DNA from: DRYM01 sp964564025
Lineage (GTDB): Archaea > Thermoproteota > Thermoprotei_A > EX4484-217-1
DNA length: 16,509 bases
NCBI GenBank assembly: GCA_964564025.1
Contig: CAZLZO010000031.1
Location: 1-16,509 of the forward strand
Reading direction: 5' to 3'
The stretch's first letter is position 1. Each line of letters starts with the position of its first letter. Both the position numbers and the translations under genes were made by a program. The notes beneath the pieces were generated by a model. That model did not search any database and was not told the DNA's origin. It saw only the letters and a list, made by a program, of their open reading frames with translations. Shown one piece after another: positions 7,827 through 14,029 of the stretch.

Positions 7827-8384
7827 TTAAGAGGTTTTTGCGATTCCAATAACTACAACTTTATACACAGGTATATTACTTGCCTTAACTATTTGCTCAT
7901 GATCTATGGTGAAACCAACTAACTTCAGTTGTTGAAGTGCTTTATGCGCAGGTTCCTTAGGGTTCATTATTAATATTCCCTTTCCAAACCTATGAATGTC
8001 CTTTAAAAATTTCCTGTTTGTTTCCTCAATTATTTTCTTAACATATTTCTCCCTAACTTCTTTACTAACTCCTTTAAGTGCTGCTTCCCTAAGACCAACT
8101 ATTACTTCCTTATTCATTTTAGGGTACACATTTATCTTCTCCAAAACAGCTACGAGATGAAATGTTGTTAACGCATGGTCTCTATAGGATACTTCGTAAA
8201 CAACATATACTGGTATGTTTTCAAACTTCCTTTTCACAGCATATATTGTGTTCAAAAATATTTCGTTAGTATAATCGTTTTTATCCATGAAAGCTAACGT
8301 ACCGAACATGTTAAGCAAAGGCCACACTATAATCATGAACACCACTACTATTAGAAGCAAAGTTTTTGCAAACTTCCCTAACAC
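7827..8384 (-). CDS. Membrane-anchored protein, possibly the detached C-terminal part of the glycosyltransferase
   Basis: A 185-aa protein: one hydrophobic helix (about 5-27, KTLLLIVVVFMIIVW) followed by a soluble domain (FENIPVYVVYEVSYRDHALTTF, later GILIMNPKEPAHKALQQLKL). By topology the soluble part should lie outside the membrane. I do not recognise it as a free-standing family. Its build (one last helix plus extracytoplasmic domain) matches the C-terminal end of GT-C glycosyltransferases, and the GT-C-like gene upstream ends early, 14 bases before this start. The start is a GTG with no clear ribosome binding site, which fits a frame created by breakage or coupled translation. It could equally be a separate accessory subunit. 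Confidence 0.6.
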   Translation of the reverse strand: MLGKFAKTLLLIVVVFMIIVWPLLNMFGTLAFMDKNDYTNEIFLNTIYAVKRKFENIPVYVVYEVSYRDHALTTFHLVAVLEKINVYPKMNKEVIVGLREAALKGVSKEVREKYVKKIIEETNRKFLKDIHRFGKGILIMNPKEPAHKALQQLKLVGFTIDHEQIVKASNIPVYKVVVIGIAKTS

Positions 8385-8398
8385 ACTACATGTTTAGT

Positions 8399-9415
8399 TT
8401 AAAACCCGAAAATATTGAATGTCATAGCTCCTCTTGTCCCTATAGCTAAAACACATAACGTAGTTGCTATGTAAACAGCTAATGCCCTTCCAACCCTACT
8501 TTTAACAGCAGCTAGAACAGTTAGCGCTATGAAAGAAGATAAAAACACATAGAATAAAGGTTGCTTAGCATGGTAAGGCAAAGTTATTACAGGTATTCCT
8601 GAAGGAAACATTGTAAAATACTCTAAAACAATAAACCATAGCCTCCTAAAACACTCAAACACTGTAAACCCACTTGACAAACCAGTCCATTTAGCTTGGA
8701 AAACGAAGAAAATAGAGTATAGGGGATGCAATATATTGTACAATACCATGTTAATGTATCCTAAAAGAAAACCTACAATAAAACACCACGTGCTTCCTAA
8801 ACTAATTACTTCAATAACCCTTCTTGCTTTAAAAACATATAGTGTGGCTAAAGCTAAACCTGCATAGGAAGCTATGGTTGATGGATGTGTTTGAATAGTT
8901 AATCCAACAGTTATGCCTGCAATAACCCACCAAAACCTACTTTTCGTTTTAAAACTCTTCCATAGCGCATAAAGGGATAGTGTTAGAAATAATGGGGATA
9001 AGCTAGCTGACCAAGCAACATGGCTTGCAACTAAAACGTGGGGAGGAGTTGAAGCTAAAATTATAGATGAAAGTAAACCAATAACTCTACTACCCGTAAT
9101 ATTGTAAGCTACGAAATACAGTATAATCGGGGTAATAGATCCAGCTGAAACTGCGAGTAACCTAAAACCCCAGGATGAATGAAGAAACATGTAGAAAATG
9201 GCTGCTAAGTAATTATATAAAGCACCAATAAAAGGCACAGTGTTTGTAAGAGGGAAAAAGTCTTCTGAAGCAATAAGGTAGCTCCACAAGTTTTCATAAA
9301 GCTCATCAGATCTAAACAACGGGTATTTAGCAAAATACGGTAACCTTAGAAGTAAGGAAACAGAAAACACTAGGGAAGCAATTAGAAAATTCTTCAGCAG
9401 TAACTTTGGCTTCAC
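8399..9415 (-). CDS. GT-C-type membrane glycosyltransferase, probably C-terminally short
   Basis: A 338-aa polytopic protein with about ten hydrophobic helices. The first outer loop holds the acidic motif FRSDELYE (about 34-41), which fits the catalytic Asp/Glu of GT-C (PMT/ArnT-like) enzymes. These transfer sugar from a polyprenyl-phosphate carrier to protein or lipid outside the cell. Later loops include STPPHVLVASHVAWSASLSP and QTHPSTIASYAG. It ends abruptly with GAMTFNIFGF after its last helix. Relatives are usually longer and finish with further helices and a soluble domain. The next gene begins 14 bases on with one helix and a soluble domain. The start is a GTG without a strong binding site. 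Confidence 0.7.
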   Translation of the reverse strand: MKPKLLLKNFLIASLVFSVSLLLRLPYFAKYPLFRSDELYENLWSYLIASEDFFPLTNTVPFIGALYNYLAAIFYMFLHSSWGFRLLAVSAGSITPIILYFVAYNITGSRVIGLLSSIILASTPPHVLVASHVAWSASLSPLFLTLSLYALWKSFKTKSRFWWVIAGITVGLTIQTHPSTIASYAGLALATLYVFKARRVIEVISLGSTWCFIVGFLLGYINMVLYNILHPLYSIFFVFQAKWTGLSSGFTVFECFRRLWFIVLEYFTMFPSGIPVITLPYHAKQPLFYVFLSSFIALTVLAAVKSRVGRALAVYIATTLCVLAIGTRGAMTFNIFGF

Positions 9416-9468
9416 TGGAACATCACGAGTTACAGTAGCGTGTTTTACTTGTTAAGATTATTCACTTG

Positions 9469-9918
9469 TTATTTATGTTTATACTTGGTTTTTACTTTAG
9501 CTATTTTCGAAAGATTCCATGTTCTACGTTTTATGTAGACGTAATTTTCTTTAGCTAATTCGTTAAATAGTTTCGCTAACTCCCTACTAACTCCTATTTT
9601 ATCGTAAAGTATTTTGTGTCCTAAAATTAGCCCTGAAAGAACAGTGCCTGGTTTTAGGTTTTCTTTAAAACTTTCCTCATCAAAAACTAATATATCAACT
9701 TGTTTTCTAAGTTCTTTCATAAGGCTTTTAGCTAATGTTGCTTCTAAAAATGCTTTCTCATGTATGTTTCTTAAGTTATCAATTACAACCACGACGTCTA
9801 TGTCTCTTGGTTTTCCACTATACACTAAGCTACCAAAAACTATTAGTGCAAGTAGTTTTTTACTGAAAAAACCCAGTACTTCAACTGTTTTAGATAATAT
9901 TGTTTCTTCTAAGGAAAT
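9469..9918 (-). CDS. Minimal nucleotidyltransferase (MNT) antitoxin-like protein; probable ATT start
   Basis: A nucleotidyltransferase of the pol-beta fold. From an ATT at 9918 it is 149 aa and holds the family signature: Gly29-Ser30 (LIVFGSLVYSG), Asp39 and Asp41 (PRDIDVVVV), and the third acid Asp75 (KQVDILVF). Starting at the first standard start codon (GTG, 9825) would remove the first 31 residues, including the catalytic GS, so that start looks wrong. No ATG, GTG or TTG occurs between the in-frame TAA and that GTG. The ATT has GGTGG 6 bases upstream, inside the HEPN gene, giving an overlap with the HEPN 3' end. HEPN/MNT pairs are known toxin-antitoxin systems in which MNT modifies the HEPN nuclease. 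A sequencing error or +1 frameshift fusion with HEPN remains possible. Confidence 0.7.
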   Translation of the reverse strand: MSLEETILSKTVEVLGFFSKKLLALIVFGSLVYSGKPRDIDVVVVIDNLRNIHEKAFLEATLAKSLMKELRKQVDILVFDEESFKENLKPGTVLSGLILGHKILYDKIGVSRELAKLFNELAKENYVYIKRRTWNLSKIAKVKTKYKHK

Positions 9919-10315
9919 CCCTTACCACCTTAACTGCTTTTTCAGCTAAAGAAACACCTTTCTCAGCTATTTCTTTAGTCACTATGTCGCTTGGACCGTA
10001 AACTTCGCCTTTAAAAAGGAATGGATATCTAGCTCTAGTGTAGTATTCTTGCAGAAACTCTAAAGCCTCAACTACAATATCGTATTCTTCCCTCCACTCA
10101 TTTGAGAAAGCATCGGTGAAAATAGCTATAAGCTCTAATCCATGATTATAAACTGCTCTTTTACGGGCTTCAAGCATTGCTTTAACGCATTTCTCCACAC
10201 ACTGTTGTGCGTAGAAAACTGATTGAGGGTAATCTTCGAATCTAAGGGCTCTCCTGGCTCTTTTCAAATCCCTAATTGCTTCTTCGAAAAACTTTTTAGC
10301 AAACTTTTCAAACAC
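9890..10315 (-). CDS. HEPN-domain protein, probable RNase toxin partner of the MNT
   Basis: About 141 aa from the GTG at 10315. The four-helix HEPN domain is clear: FEKFAKKFFEEAIRDLKRA, the Cys-containing helix SVFYAQQCVEKCVKAMLEA, then RAVYNHGLELI, which provides the R-x4-H motif (Arg53, His58 in this numbering) of HEPN ribonucleases. The frame is open to an ATG at 10378 that overlaps the cupin stop, but the extra 21 residues (MLVKQFKLKPLIFWFRCCLL) are unlike HEPN proteins. A TATA-like TTTAAGCTTAAA at about 10347-10358 would start transcription near the GTG, so I prefer the shorter form. The MNT gene follows and overlaps. The pair is probably a HEPN/MNT toxin-antitoxin module. Confidence 0.8.
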   Translation of the reverse strand: MFEKFAKKFFEEAIRDLKRARRALRFEDYPQSVFYAQQCVEKCVKAMLEARKRAVYNHGLELIAIFTDAFSNEWREEYDIVVEALEFLQEYYTRARYPFLFKGEVYGPSDIVTKEIAEKGVSLAEKAVKVVRDFLRRNNII

Positions 10316-10371
10316 CGACAGGAGACAGCACCTAAACCAGAATATTAGAGGTTTAAGCTTAAATTGTTTTA

Positions 10372-10731
10372 CTAGCATGGGGCAGTAGGCTTATTCGGTA
10401 TTGTACATATAAACTTTGCTTTCGAATTCCCAATATTCCAGTATTCATGAACAATGTTTGGTGGAATATAAATTGCTGTTCCAGGTTCTAACGTAAAAAC
10501 TTTATCTCCAACCTTCGCCTTCACCTTACCTTCTAAAATGAAAATTTCATGCTCCCAAGGATGCTTATGAGCTGGAATATGCCCTCCAGGCTCCATTTCA
10601 AAAACCCTCATAGCGTAGGTAAGTGTTTCTTCAGGTGAAAACAGCACCTTAATCGTTGTCCCCTTAGTGTTAGGAACAAGCTCAGCCCTCACCTCTGAAA
10701 CACGAACAACCTTAGGTTTTTCCAGAACCAT
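10372..10731 (-). CDS. Single-domain cupin protein
   Basis: A 119-aa beta-barrel cupin. Motif 1 gives metal ligands His55, His57 and Glu62 (HIPAHKHPWEHEIFILEG). Motif 2 includes GTAIYIPPNIVHEYWN with His95. A bound Mn, Fe or Zn ion is expected, but small cupins have many functions (isomerase, dioxygenase, sugar or metal-dependent regulator), so no reaction is assigned. A strong ribosome binding site (GAGGAGGGG) lies just before the ATG, and a TATA-like CTATTTAAAC lies further upstream. Its stop region overlaps the longest possible HEPN frame by seven bases, but that overlap is probably not used. Confidence 0.8.
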   Translation of the reverse strand: MVLEKPKVVRVSEVRAELVPNTKGTTIKVLFSPEETLTYAMRVFEMEPGGHIPAHKHPWEHEIFILEGKVKAKVGDKVFTLEPGTAIYIPPNIVHEYWNIGNSKAKFICTIPNKPTAPC

Positions 10732-10845
10732 TCCACCCCTCCTCTTACACTGTAATTCTTCGCAAGTTTACAATGTTTAAATAGTTTAAAAGAACTTAAT
10801 AGTTTCGGTTCGTAAAGATCCCTTTCTAAAGCCTCCTTAAACATC

Positions 10846-11169
10846 TTAGGGGACTAAGAAATATATTTCATTGTTTATCCACGCCTTAATTTCGCTAATT
10901 ACTGGTTTAAATTCTTCTTCTAATCTGTAGAAAAGTGCTGGAATTTCATATTTTCTCGCTAAAGCTAAAGTATGACAGTCTACTATGCTTATAGGGAATT
11001 TGCATTTACACTCCGCCGCTTCCAAGCTAACATGGTCTGAACTTACCATTTTAAAGTATCCTAAATTTATCAGCAACTCTATTCTTTTCCTAGCTTCCCT
11101 TATTCCAAGTAAACAGCATGTTACATGTAATGCTTCAGTTATGTTTAGTGTTGTAGTGTAGGGGTTCAC
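10846..11169 (-). pseudogene. C-terminal part of split vapC2 (PIN domain lacking its first third)
   Basis: A 107-codon frame from a GTG at 11169. It starts within the PIN domain: YTTTLNITEALHV supplies the second conserved acid, and SIVDCHTLALARKY supplies the third (Asp64). The first strand with the leading catalytic Asp is missing. That missing part is encoded on the same strand about 380 bases upstream as MVFDTSVLIEIL...NNNIKP. Joining the two at 11160/11543 gives a continuous PIN protein (NNNIKP-YTTTLNITEA). The first three codons here (GTG AAC CCC) belong to the inserted element. The fragment could be translated from a promoter in the element end (TTTATATA at about 11193-11200), but it should not be an active nuclease. 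Confidence 0.8.
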
Positions 11170-11172
11170 CTC

Positions 11173-11199
11173 TTTATATGATTTTATATGAGTGTATAT
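11173..11199 (+). repeat. Left imperfect terminal inverted repeat with phased TATATG units
   Basis: Three units, TTTATATGA, TTTTATATGA and GTGTATAT, follow each other at about 10-bp spacing. The reverse complement of 11510-11536 matches this stretch at 23 of 27 positions. The AT-rich composition raises the chance level, but both order and spacing are kept. Confidence 0.6.
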
Positions 11200-11203
11200 A
11201 AAC

Positions 11204-11280
11204 GGTCATCGGCTCACCTCTTAGTCCACCCTTCGCTCGGGCCTCATCAGTCATTGGGTGGGTGCCCCCCTCATCAGAGC
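11204..11280. other. GC-rich structured block with paired short repeats
   Basis: A sharply GC-rich island in AT-rich surroundings, often the mark of a structured RNA in thermophilic archaea. CCTCATCAG occurs twice exactly (11242-11250 and 11269-11277). GTCATCGG and GTCATTGG (11206-11213, 11251-11258) are near-copies. CCACCC (11226-11231) can pair with GGGTGG (11256-11261). On the minus strand the repeats read CTGATGAGG and resemble box C of C/D guide RNAs, but no proper D boxes or spacing exist. Strand and function are not known. Confidence 0.4.
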
Positions 11281-11309
11281 TTTTCACCATTTAATAGCAC
11301 TCTGCATGC

Positions 11310-11323
11310 AAGTTTATAAACTT
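11310..11323 (+). promoter_or_regulatory. Palindromic TATA promoter/operator of the element gene
   Basis: AAGTTTATAAACTT is a perfect 14-bp palindrome centred on the TATA sequence, and the dyad continues loosely outward (TGCA before, TTTGCAT after). A start about 25 bases downstream would be near 11342, just before GGTGG (11345-11349) and the ATG at 11355. A symmetric site over the TATA box suits repression by a dimeric AbrB-like protein. Confidence 0.5.
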
Positions 11324-11354
11324 TTGCATACATAAATAACTATTGGTGGCATGC

Positions 11355-11504
11355 ATGGTTGTTGTCTACATGTTTGAAGCAAGCATTGTTAGAATGGGCA
11401 ACAGATACTATATCTACCCGCCAAAACAATATCAAGACAGAATAGCAAAACTACACGGAAAGAAAGTAAAAATACTACTACTCCACGAAGAAGATAATCC
11501 ATGA
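11355..11504 (+). CDS. 49-aa AbrB-like small protein carried by the element
   Basis: The ATG at 11355 follows GGTGG with a 5-base gap and a TATA box at 11313-11320, so expression signals are good despite the short length. The peptide MVVVYMFEASIVRMGNRYYI continues as YPPKQYQDRIAKLHGKKVKI and LLLHEEDNP. The pattern of a V-x3-GN-R-x3-I strand, a PPK turn, a short helix and a final KVKILLL strand fits a minimal AbrB/SpoVT swapped hairpin, a DNA-binding dimer fold. It probably binds its own promoter palindrome and perhaps the phased terminal repeats (inferred). It might also be an orphan antitoxin; no toxin accompanies it inside the element. Confidence 0.65.
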   Translation: MVVVYMFEASIVRMGNRYYIYPPKQYQDRIAKLHGKKVKILLLHEEDNP

Positions 11505-11509
11505 AGAAC

Positions 11510-11536
11510 ATATAAAAACATATACAATCATATAAA
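11510..11536 (-). repeat. Right imperfect terminal inverted repeat with phased TATATG units
   Basis: Read on the minus strand this gives TTTATATGA, TTGTATATGT and TTTTATAT at about 10-bp spacing, the inverted partner of the left repeat. It starts just after the stop codon of the 49-aa gene. Confidence 0.6.
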
Positions 11537-11541
11537 AACTG

Positions 11542-11640
11542 CTACGGCTTAATATTGTTGTTTAAAATATTGTCTATAAGCTCATTACCTACATTTGTTG
11601 CGAAGAGAATTTCAATTAGAACGCTTGTATCGAATACCAT
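11542..11640 (-). pseudogene. N-terminal part of split vapC2
   Basis: Thirty-two codons from the ATG at 11640: MVFDTSVLIEILFATN, then VGNELIDNILNNNIKP, then a TAG made by the junction with the inserted element. The start MVFDTSVLIE is the classic first strand of a VapC PIN domain with its first catalytic Asp4. The ATG overlaps the end of the upstream antitoxin gene by 29 bases, the same operon style as vapBC1. On its own this peptide cannot fold as a PIN domain, so the toxin is presumed inactive. Confidence 0.8.
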
Positions 11641-11908
11641 ATCTCCTCTCATAAGCTCCCTCTACAAGCCTAACCTCCTCTTCAAGAATCCTATGGGCTT
11701 CACTAACAACACTTAAAGGAACACTCATCCCCTTTAGCTTAAGTAGAAATTCTGGATTACGGAAACTACTTTTCTCAATTAAAATCCTAATAACGTCATC
11801 ATACGTTAATCTCCTACCCAACTCAGCCTCTAACCTAGCAAGAACTCTAGTAAGTAAGTTCTTAGCCTTCCCTGAAACCTTAATTATAGTAGACAAAGTG
11901 TACTCCAT
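11612..11908 (-). CDS. VapB-type antitoxin whose partner toxin is disrupted
   Basis: About 98 aa from the ATG at 11908 (MEYTLSTIIKVSGKAKNLL). The pattern of a short beta strand and then helices (LLTRVLARLEAELGRRLTYDDVIRILIEK) fits the ribbon-helix-helix-like VapB antitoxins found in archaea. The C-terminal half (VVSEAHRILEEEVRLVEGAYERRYGIRYKRSN) is the likely toxin-binding tail. The frame is open to an ATG at 11950, but the added residues MVGILKCGHWYTFY do not suit the fold. A TATA-like CTTAAG near 11935 would start transcription at about the inner ATG. The vapC2 start overlaps the 3' end. The gene looks intact although its toxin is split by the element. Confidence 0.75.
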   Translation of the reverse strand: MEYTLSTIIKVSGKAKNLLTRVLARLEAELGRRLTYDDVIRILIEKSSFRNPEFLLKLKGMSVPLSVVSEAHRILEEEVRLVEGAYERRYGIRYKRSN

Positions 11909-12054
11909 ATAGAAAGTATACCAATGTCCACACTTAAGAATACCCACCATCGATACTGCTTAAGAGTGGAAATTGCTAGTAAGTGTTAAAGCTTTCACGT
12001 AGAAGAGCTAATATATTTTTAAGATTGCCTATTTTTATTTAGCGTGAGGGTGTC

Positions 12055-12603
12055 GTGTTGAAGTGCTTAGATAGGGGCTTTGTTGTTTGGTTTACTGGGC
12101 TTCCTGGTAGCGGTAAAACAACTATTGCTAACGCTGTTGCTTCTAAGCTTAGAGAGCTCGGCTATAAAGTTGAAGTTCTAGATGGTGACTGGGTTAGGAA
12201 AACAATAAACCCCGATGCCGGGTTTACGCGTGAGGAAAGAAGAATTCATCTGAGACGTGTAGCGTGGATAGCTAGACTACTTGCGAGAAACGGAGTAATT
12301 GTTCTATGCAGTTTCGTATCACCATATAGAAGCGTTAGAAGAGAATTAAGAGAGATAGTGGAGGAGGAAGCGCCATTTATAGAAGTCTACTGTAAATGTA
12401 GCCTACAAGAATGTATAAGGAGGGATCCGAAAGGACTCTACAGAAAAGCTTTAAGAGGAGAAATAAAGCACTTCACAGGAATAAGCGACCCATACGAAGA
12501 ACCAGAAAACCCAGAACTAACCTTAGACACAGAACATGAAACACCAAATAAGAATGCAGAAAAAGTTCTCATGAAACTTAAAGAACTAAACCTCATCAAG
12601 TAG
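12055..12603 (+). CDS. cysC: Adenylylsulfate (APS) kinase
   Basis: A full-length 182-aa APS kinase, which phosphorylates adenylylsulfate to PAPS using ATP in the cytoplasm. The Walker A loop is GLPGSGKTT (15-23). The substrate segment is DGDWVRKTINPDAGFTREER (43-62), followed by the HLRRVAWIARLLARNG helix and VIVLCSFVSPYR. The typical late motif is FTGISDPYEEPENPELTLDT. No sulfurylase or PAPS reductase gene is present in this window, so the role (assimilation or sulfation) is open. The start is a GTG preceded by GAGGGTG; a TTG one codon later is possible. A TATA-like AATATATTTTTAA lies about 40 bases upstream. It is divergent from the vapB2 gene. Confidence 0.9.
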   Translation: MLKCLDRGFVVWFTGLPGSGKTTIANAVASKLRELGYKVEVLDGDWVRKTINPDAGFTREERRIHLRRVAWIARLLARNGVIVLCSFVSPYRSVRRELREIVEEEAPFIEVYCKCSLQECIRRDPKGLYRKALRGEIKHFTGISDPYEEPENPELTLDTEHETPNKNAEKVLMKLKELNLIK

Positions 12604-12731
12604 GCCTTTAAAGAATATACTGTAAGCGGAAAATTATTCAATTTCATAAAATTAGTTCGTAGCGTCATGTTTTTATTGTGCATGATAAACGTTATTTTAG
12701 TGTATACGTATGTGTATACTTAGTGTTGTTT

Positions 12732-12992
12732 GTGGGAAGTCGTGTAGTACCTGTCAGATTAGATAAGGAAACCCTTACATTCATAGATGCCCTTGTGAAA
12801 CTCGGCGTTTACAGTTCTAGAAGTGAGGCGGTAAGGGATCTTATTAGAGCTGGTGCTGAAAAGCATAGATGGGCATTAGATGTTGCTAGAGCTGACGATG
12901 AACTTTTTAAAATGGAAAAGGACCTTGGAGAACCTCCTGTAAAACTCAATGGTGCTCTAAAGGACCTTCTAAGGGAGAGGGATAGATTCTAA
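12732..12992 (+). CDS. CopG/ribbon-helix-helix antitoxin of the vapBC3 pair
   Basis: About 86 aa from the GTG at 12732. VVPVRLDKETLTFIDALVKL then GVYSSRSEAVRDLIRAGAEK is a standard ribbon-helix-helix DNA-binding domain. The C-terminal part (DDELFKMEKDLGEPPVKLNG, ending KDLLRERDRF) is the probable toxin-binding region. An upstream in-frame ATG at 12678 would add MHDKRYFSVYVCVYLVLF, which overlaps the TATA-like promoter sequence and is unlike the family, so I place the start at the GTG. The stop codon is immediately followed by the ATG of the PIN gene. The dimer likely represses the operon. Confidence 0.8.
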   Translation: MGSRVVPVRLDKETLTFIDALVKLGVYSSRSEAVRDLIRAGAEKHRWALDVARADDELFKMEKDLGEPPVKLNGALKDLLRERDRF

Positions 12993-13493
12993 ATGTCATA
13001 TATTGACACAAGCGTTATTGTAGCTTCTCTGGATCCCGAAGATCCAAGAAGTGATGAAGCTAAGAAGATACTTGAAAATGAGAAATGCAAGATCATTTCC
13101 GAACTCGTCCTCGTAGAATTAGCTAGCGTAATTTCAAGAAGAAAAATCTACTTAAAAAGCTATTCTGATAAGCTCAAGCTTAATGAGAAGAAAACATTGA
13201 TTACAATACTACTTTACATATTAAAGAAATTTAAGCTAAACTATAAGGCAATCAAGGATCCCCATTTAAAACATCCCCTAATAAATAGCATGTATAGGCC
13301 AGTAACCATAGGCATTGAGCTTTCGCATGAAGTAAAACTTAAAACACTAGACCTACTACACGCAGCATACGTTAAGGCCTTAAAAGAACAAGGAGAAAAA
13401 CTAGAGAAACTAGTAACAGCCGATACGGAATTTAAGAAGGCAGAAGAACAGCTAAGGAAAATTGTGAAAATACACCTACATACCGTAGAGTAA
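12993..13493 (+). CDS. vapC: PIN-domain toxin (VapC-like) of the vapBC3 pair
   Basis: A 166-aa PIN protein. Conserved acids are Asp5 (MSYIDTSVIVA), Glu42 (LVLVELASV), Asp120 (KTLDLLHAAY) and Asp144 (LVTADTEF), so the metal site is complete. Its middle region (about 50-105, lysine-rich, KSYSDKLKLNEKKTLITILL) is longer than in compact VapC proteins and may shape RNA recognition. The ATG directly follows the antitoxin stop with no gap, so translation is coupled. It ends 51 bases before the convergent stop of the small RHH-like gene. Its RNA target is unknown. Confidence 0.85.
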   Translation: MSYIDTSVIVASLDPEDPRSDEAKKILENEKCKIISELVLVELASVISRRKIYLKSYSDKLKLNEKKTLITILLYILKKFKLNYKAIKDPHLKHPLINSMYRPVTIGIELSHEVKLKTLDLLHAAYVKALKEQGEKLEKLVTADTEFKKAEEQLRKIVKIHLHTVE

Positions 13494-13544
13494 ACATGCA
13501 TATGCTAAATAAAATAAAAATTAAGGGTAAACAAGTAGAAACTT

Positions 13545-13859
13545 TCATTTAAGAGTAAAATAGTGCTCCTCAAGTTTACTAAGAGAAAACTTACTCTCAA
13601 TAAGCCCTTTCATCTTAGAAGTTACCGATTCCCTTCTATAGAGCAGTTCATTGACTTTTTCGGAATCTTCCCTTCCTCCTTCGCTAGCATACTTTAACGT
13701 TTCAAGGAAAACCTTAGGGTCACCATGGAATTTATCGAGTTCCTTTTCAGCTATTTCAACAAGAATAGATATTAACTCTGCCATACTTCTAGCACCAACT
13801 TTAACCTTAAGTCTCCTAAGTCTCTCATAAACATCCTTTCTAACCCTAATAACGCTCAT
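13545..13859 (-). CDS. Orphan RHH/VapB-like DNA-binding protein
   Basis: A 104-aa protein: MSVIRVRKDVYERLRRLKVK gives a strand and first helix, and VGARSMAELISILVEIAEKEL a second helix, together resembling a ribbon-helix-helix antitoxin. The rest is charged and helical (KFHGDPKVFLETLKYASEGG, then SKFSLSKLEEHYFTLK). No toxin gene follows on this strand; only the convergent vapBC3 end lies downstream. It is an orphan antitoxin or a stand-alone regulator. A TATA-like GTTATATTTG lies about 45 bases before the ATG. The family assignment rests on pattern alone. Confidence 0.65.
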   Translation of the reverse strand: MSVIRVRKDVYERLRRLKVKVGARSMAELISILVEIAEKELDKFHGDPKVFLETLKYASEGGREDSEKVNELLYRRESVTSKMKGLIESKFSLSKLEEHYFTLK

Positions 13860-14029
13860 AATACATCACTAAAAGTTTACATGCAATATGCTAACAAATA
13901 TAACTTTTCCTAATATTGTAAAGTGTCAATAGTGCCCAATAAGGAATGAGCTGTTTAGTTTATGGCTAACTTTCTTTTATTATAGAATTAGAATTATTTG
14001 CATACAACTCATGTTCCTCTAAAAATTCG

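Larger units (their letters stand above)
11161..11542. mobile_element. 382-bp non-autonomous element inserted in vapC2
   Basis: The boundaries come from the host gene: the vapC2 reading frame is continuous if 11161-11542 is removed, with a TA at each junction (11159-11160 and 11543-11544). Flanks read AAGCCGTA and AACCCCTA on the minus strand, a possible worn 8-bp duplication (6/8). Imperfect terminal inverted repeats of 27 bp (23/27) lie 12 and 6 bases inside the ends. The inside holds a GC-rich structured block, a palindromic promoter and a 49-aa AbrB-like ORF on the plus strand. No transposase is encoded, so if mobile it is MITE-like and moved in trans. I do not recognise it as a named family. 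Confidence 0.65.

Noticed and set aside
8385..8410. Simple frameshift joining the two glycosyltransferase-like ORFs
   Set aside because: Stop codons lie in the relevant frames between the two ORFs, and a stretch of the expected membrane region also seems missing.
11204..11280. Hammerhead ribozyme (CTGATGAG followed by CGAA on the minus strand)
   Set aside because: Stem II does not form beyond one pair, the GAAA is GAAG, and there is no room for stem I between the CCACCC stem and the core.
11204..11280. C/D box guide RNA
   Set aside because: UGAUGA motifs occur, but the CUGA boxes overlap them and the roughly 12-base guide spacers and closing stem are not in place.
11173..11536. CRISPR-like array from the repeated TATATG units
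   Set aside because: Units are too short, adjacent, without spacers, and in inverted orientation at the two ends.
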